Notes under the pieces: model-generated
Told to the model about the DNA's origin: nothing
The model's database searches: none
What the model saw: the letters and a program-made list of their open reading frames with translations, nothing else
Source of the DNA: CAIZGX01 sp964430305
GTDB taxonomy: Bacteria; Bacteroidota; Bacteroidia; Flavobacteriales_D; Sanyastnellaceae
Length of the DNA stretch: 64,000 nt
Assembly (NCBI GenBank): GCA_964430305.1
Contig: CAYSEX010000001.1
Coordinates: 1-64,000 of the forward strand
Direction: 5' to 3'
Shown here: piece by piece, positions 63,698 to 64,000 of the stretch
Layout of the letters: every line of letters starts with the position of its first letter
Position numbering within the stretch: the first letter of the stretch is position 1
Translations under genes and position numbers: made by a program

Positions 63698-64000
63698 AAT
63701 TGCAATTTGTGTCATTCTATCTGCTTTCATGTTCCAAGGTCAAGCTTTAAAAGCACAGCCTACCTCTGATTATTTCGAAATAAACAAACAACTTGAAATA
63801 TTCATTGATGCATACAAGCAGGTTGATCAGCTCTACGTTGAAAATACAACACCTGGTAGCGTTATTACTGAAGCTATACAGGCCATGTTAAGGAACCTCG
63901 ATCCTTACACGATATACTATCCTGAGTCTAAAATTGAGGATGCCTTTTATTTACAAACTGGGAAATATGGTGGAATTGGAAGTAGAATCAGTCTTGTTAA
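63669..64000 (+). CDS. Second S41 family peptidase (partial, runs off the window)
   Basis: The ATG at 63669 lies in the end of rnpA in another frame. The 110 residues visible contain a signal peptide (RIAICVILSAFMFQGQALKAQ), then QLEIFIDAYKQVDQLYVE, AMLRNLDPYTIYYPESK and GKYGGIGSRIS, which is the start of an S41 peptidase that leads into a PDZ domain. It resembles but is not identical to the peptidase on the other side of rnpA. The catalytic part is beyond the window end. Confidence 0.87.
   Translation, partial: MFFNISNPNRIAICVILSAFMFQGQALKAQPTSDYFEINKQLEIFIDAYKQVDQLYVENTTPGSVITEAIQAMLRNLDPYTIYYPESKIEDAFYLQTGKYGGIGSRISLV

Noticed and set aside
1..64000. CRISPR arrays, tRNA or rRNA genes, transposases, phage genes
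   Set aside because: I looked for direct-repeat arrays, tRNA-like sequences in the gaps and transposase or integrase proteins and saw none; gene-free gaps are all under 200 bases.

Overview
The window looks like core chromosome from a member of the Bacteroidota, most likely a Flavobacteriales-type marine or freshwater bacterium, seen through a draft or metagenome assembly. The evidence is: type IX secretion (T9SS) and gliding genes (a PorP/SprF-like protein, a PorV/PorQ-like barrel, GldH); several secreted proteins with Bacteroidota C-terminal sorting tails; a TonB with the KAYGAY motif; genes preceded by the Bacteroidota -7 element TAnnTTTG (or a TTCG variant); few Shine-Dalgarno sites; and an AT-rich base composition. 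A run of exactly 100 N at 61593..61692 is a scaffolding placeholder. I see no tRNA, rRNA, CRISPR array, insertion sequence or prophage. No gene-free stretch exceeds 300 bases.

Layout. 1-2660: end of a T9SS type B cargo protein, a PorP/SprF-like protein, a YjbR-family protein, then folA and thyA. 2760-12691: a secreted CotH-type kinase, a soluble two-component pair (hybrid histidine kinase plus a response regulator with a SpoIIE-type phosphatase), a small lipoprotein and a seven-repeat SBBP surface protein. 12816-18330: the rod-shape operon mreB-mreC-mreD-mrdA-rodA. 18454-21422: sodB, then lptB, rnhB and a secreted esterase. 21479-24588: an exbB-exbD-exbD-tonB operon. 24788-27746: mltD-like gene, slyD and ftsX, translationally coupled. 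27892-33356: gatA with tatA, a CstB-like persulfide dioxygenase with a TauE permease, and an orphan double ABC ATPase. 33493-36772: a secreted cytochrome c/copper monooxygenase, the PorV/PorQ-like protein and Nfu. 36877-44091: a double amidohydrolase and its single-module neighbour, trpS, plsC, gatC and a glycosyltransferase. 44095-57695: gldH, ricT, mutS, clpX, priA, clpP, dnaG, leuS. 57761-64000: pyrH, frr, dusB, trhO, a DUF2795 protein, a dCMP deaminase cut by the gap, and rnpA between two S41 peptidases.

Most of the window is housekeeping. The most interesting points are: a DnaG primase that has lost all four zinc ligands; a T9SS-exported fusion of a c-type cytochrome to a PHM-like copper monooxygenase that keeps all six copper ligands; a run of three amidohydrolase modules of which only one keeps a recognisable metal site; a possible ECF-type promoter on the SBBP gene; and the fact that all five convergent gene pairs abut or overlap without a visible terminator. 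I do not see a convincing wholly new multigene system, and I rate the findings accordingly.
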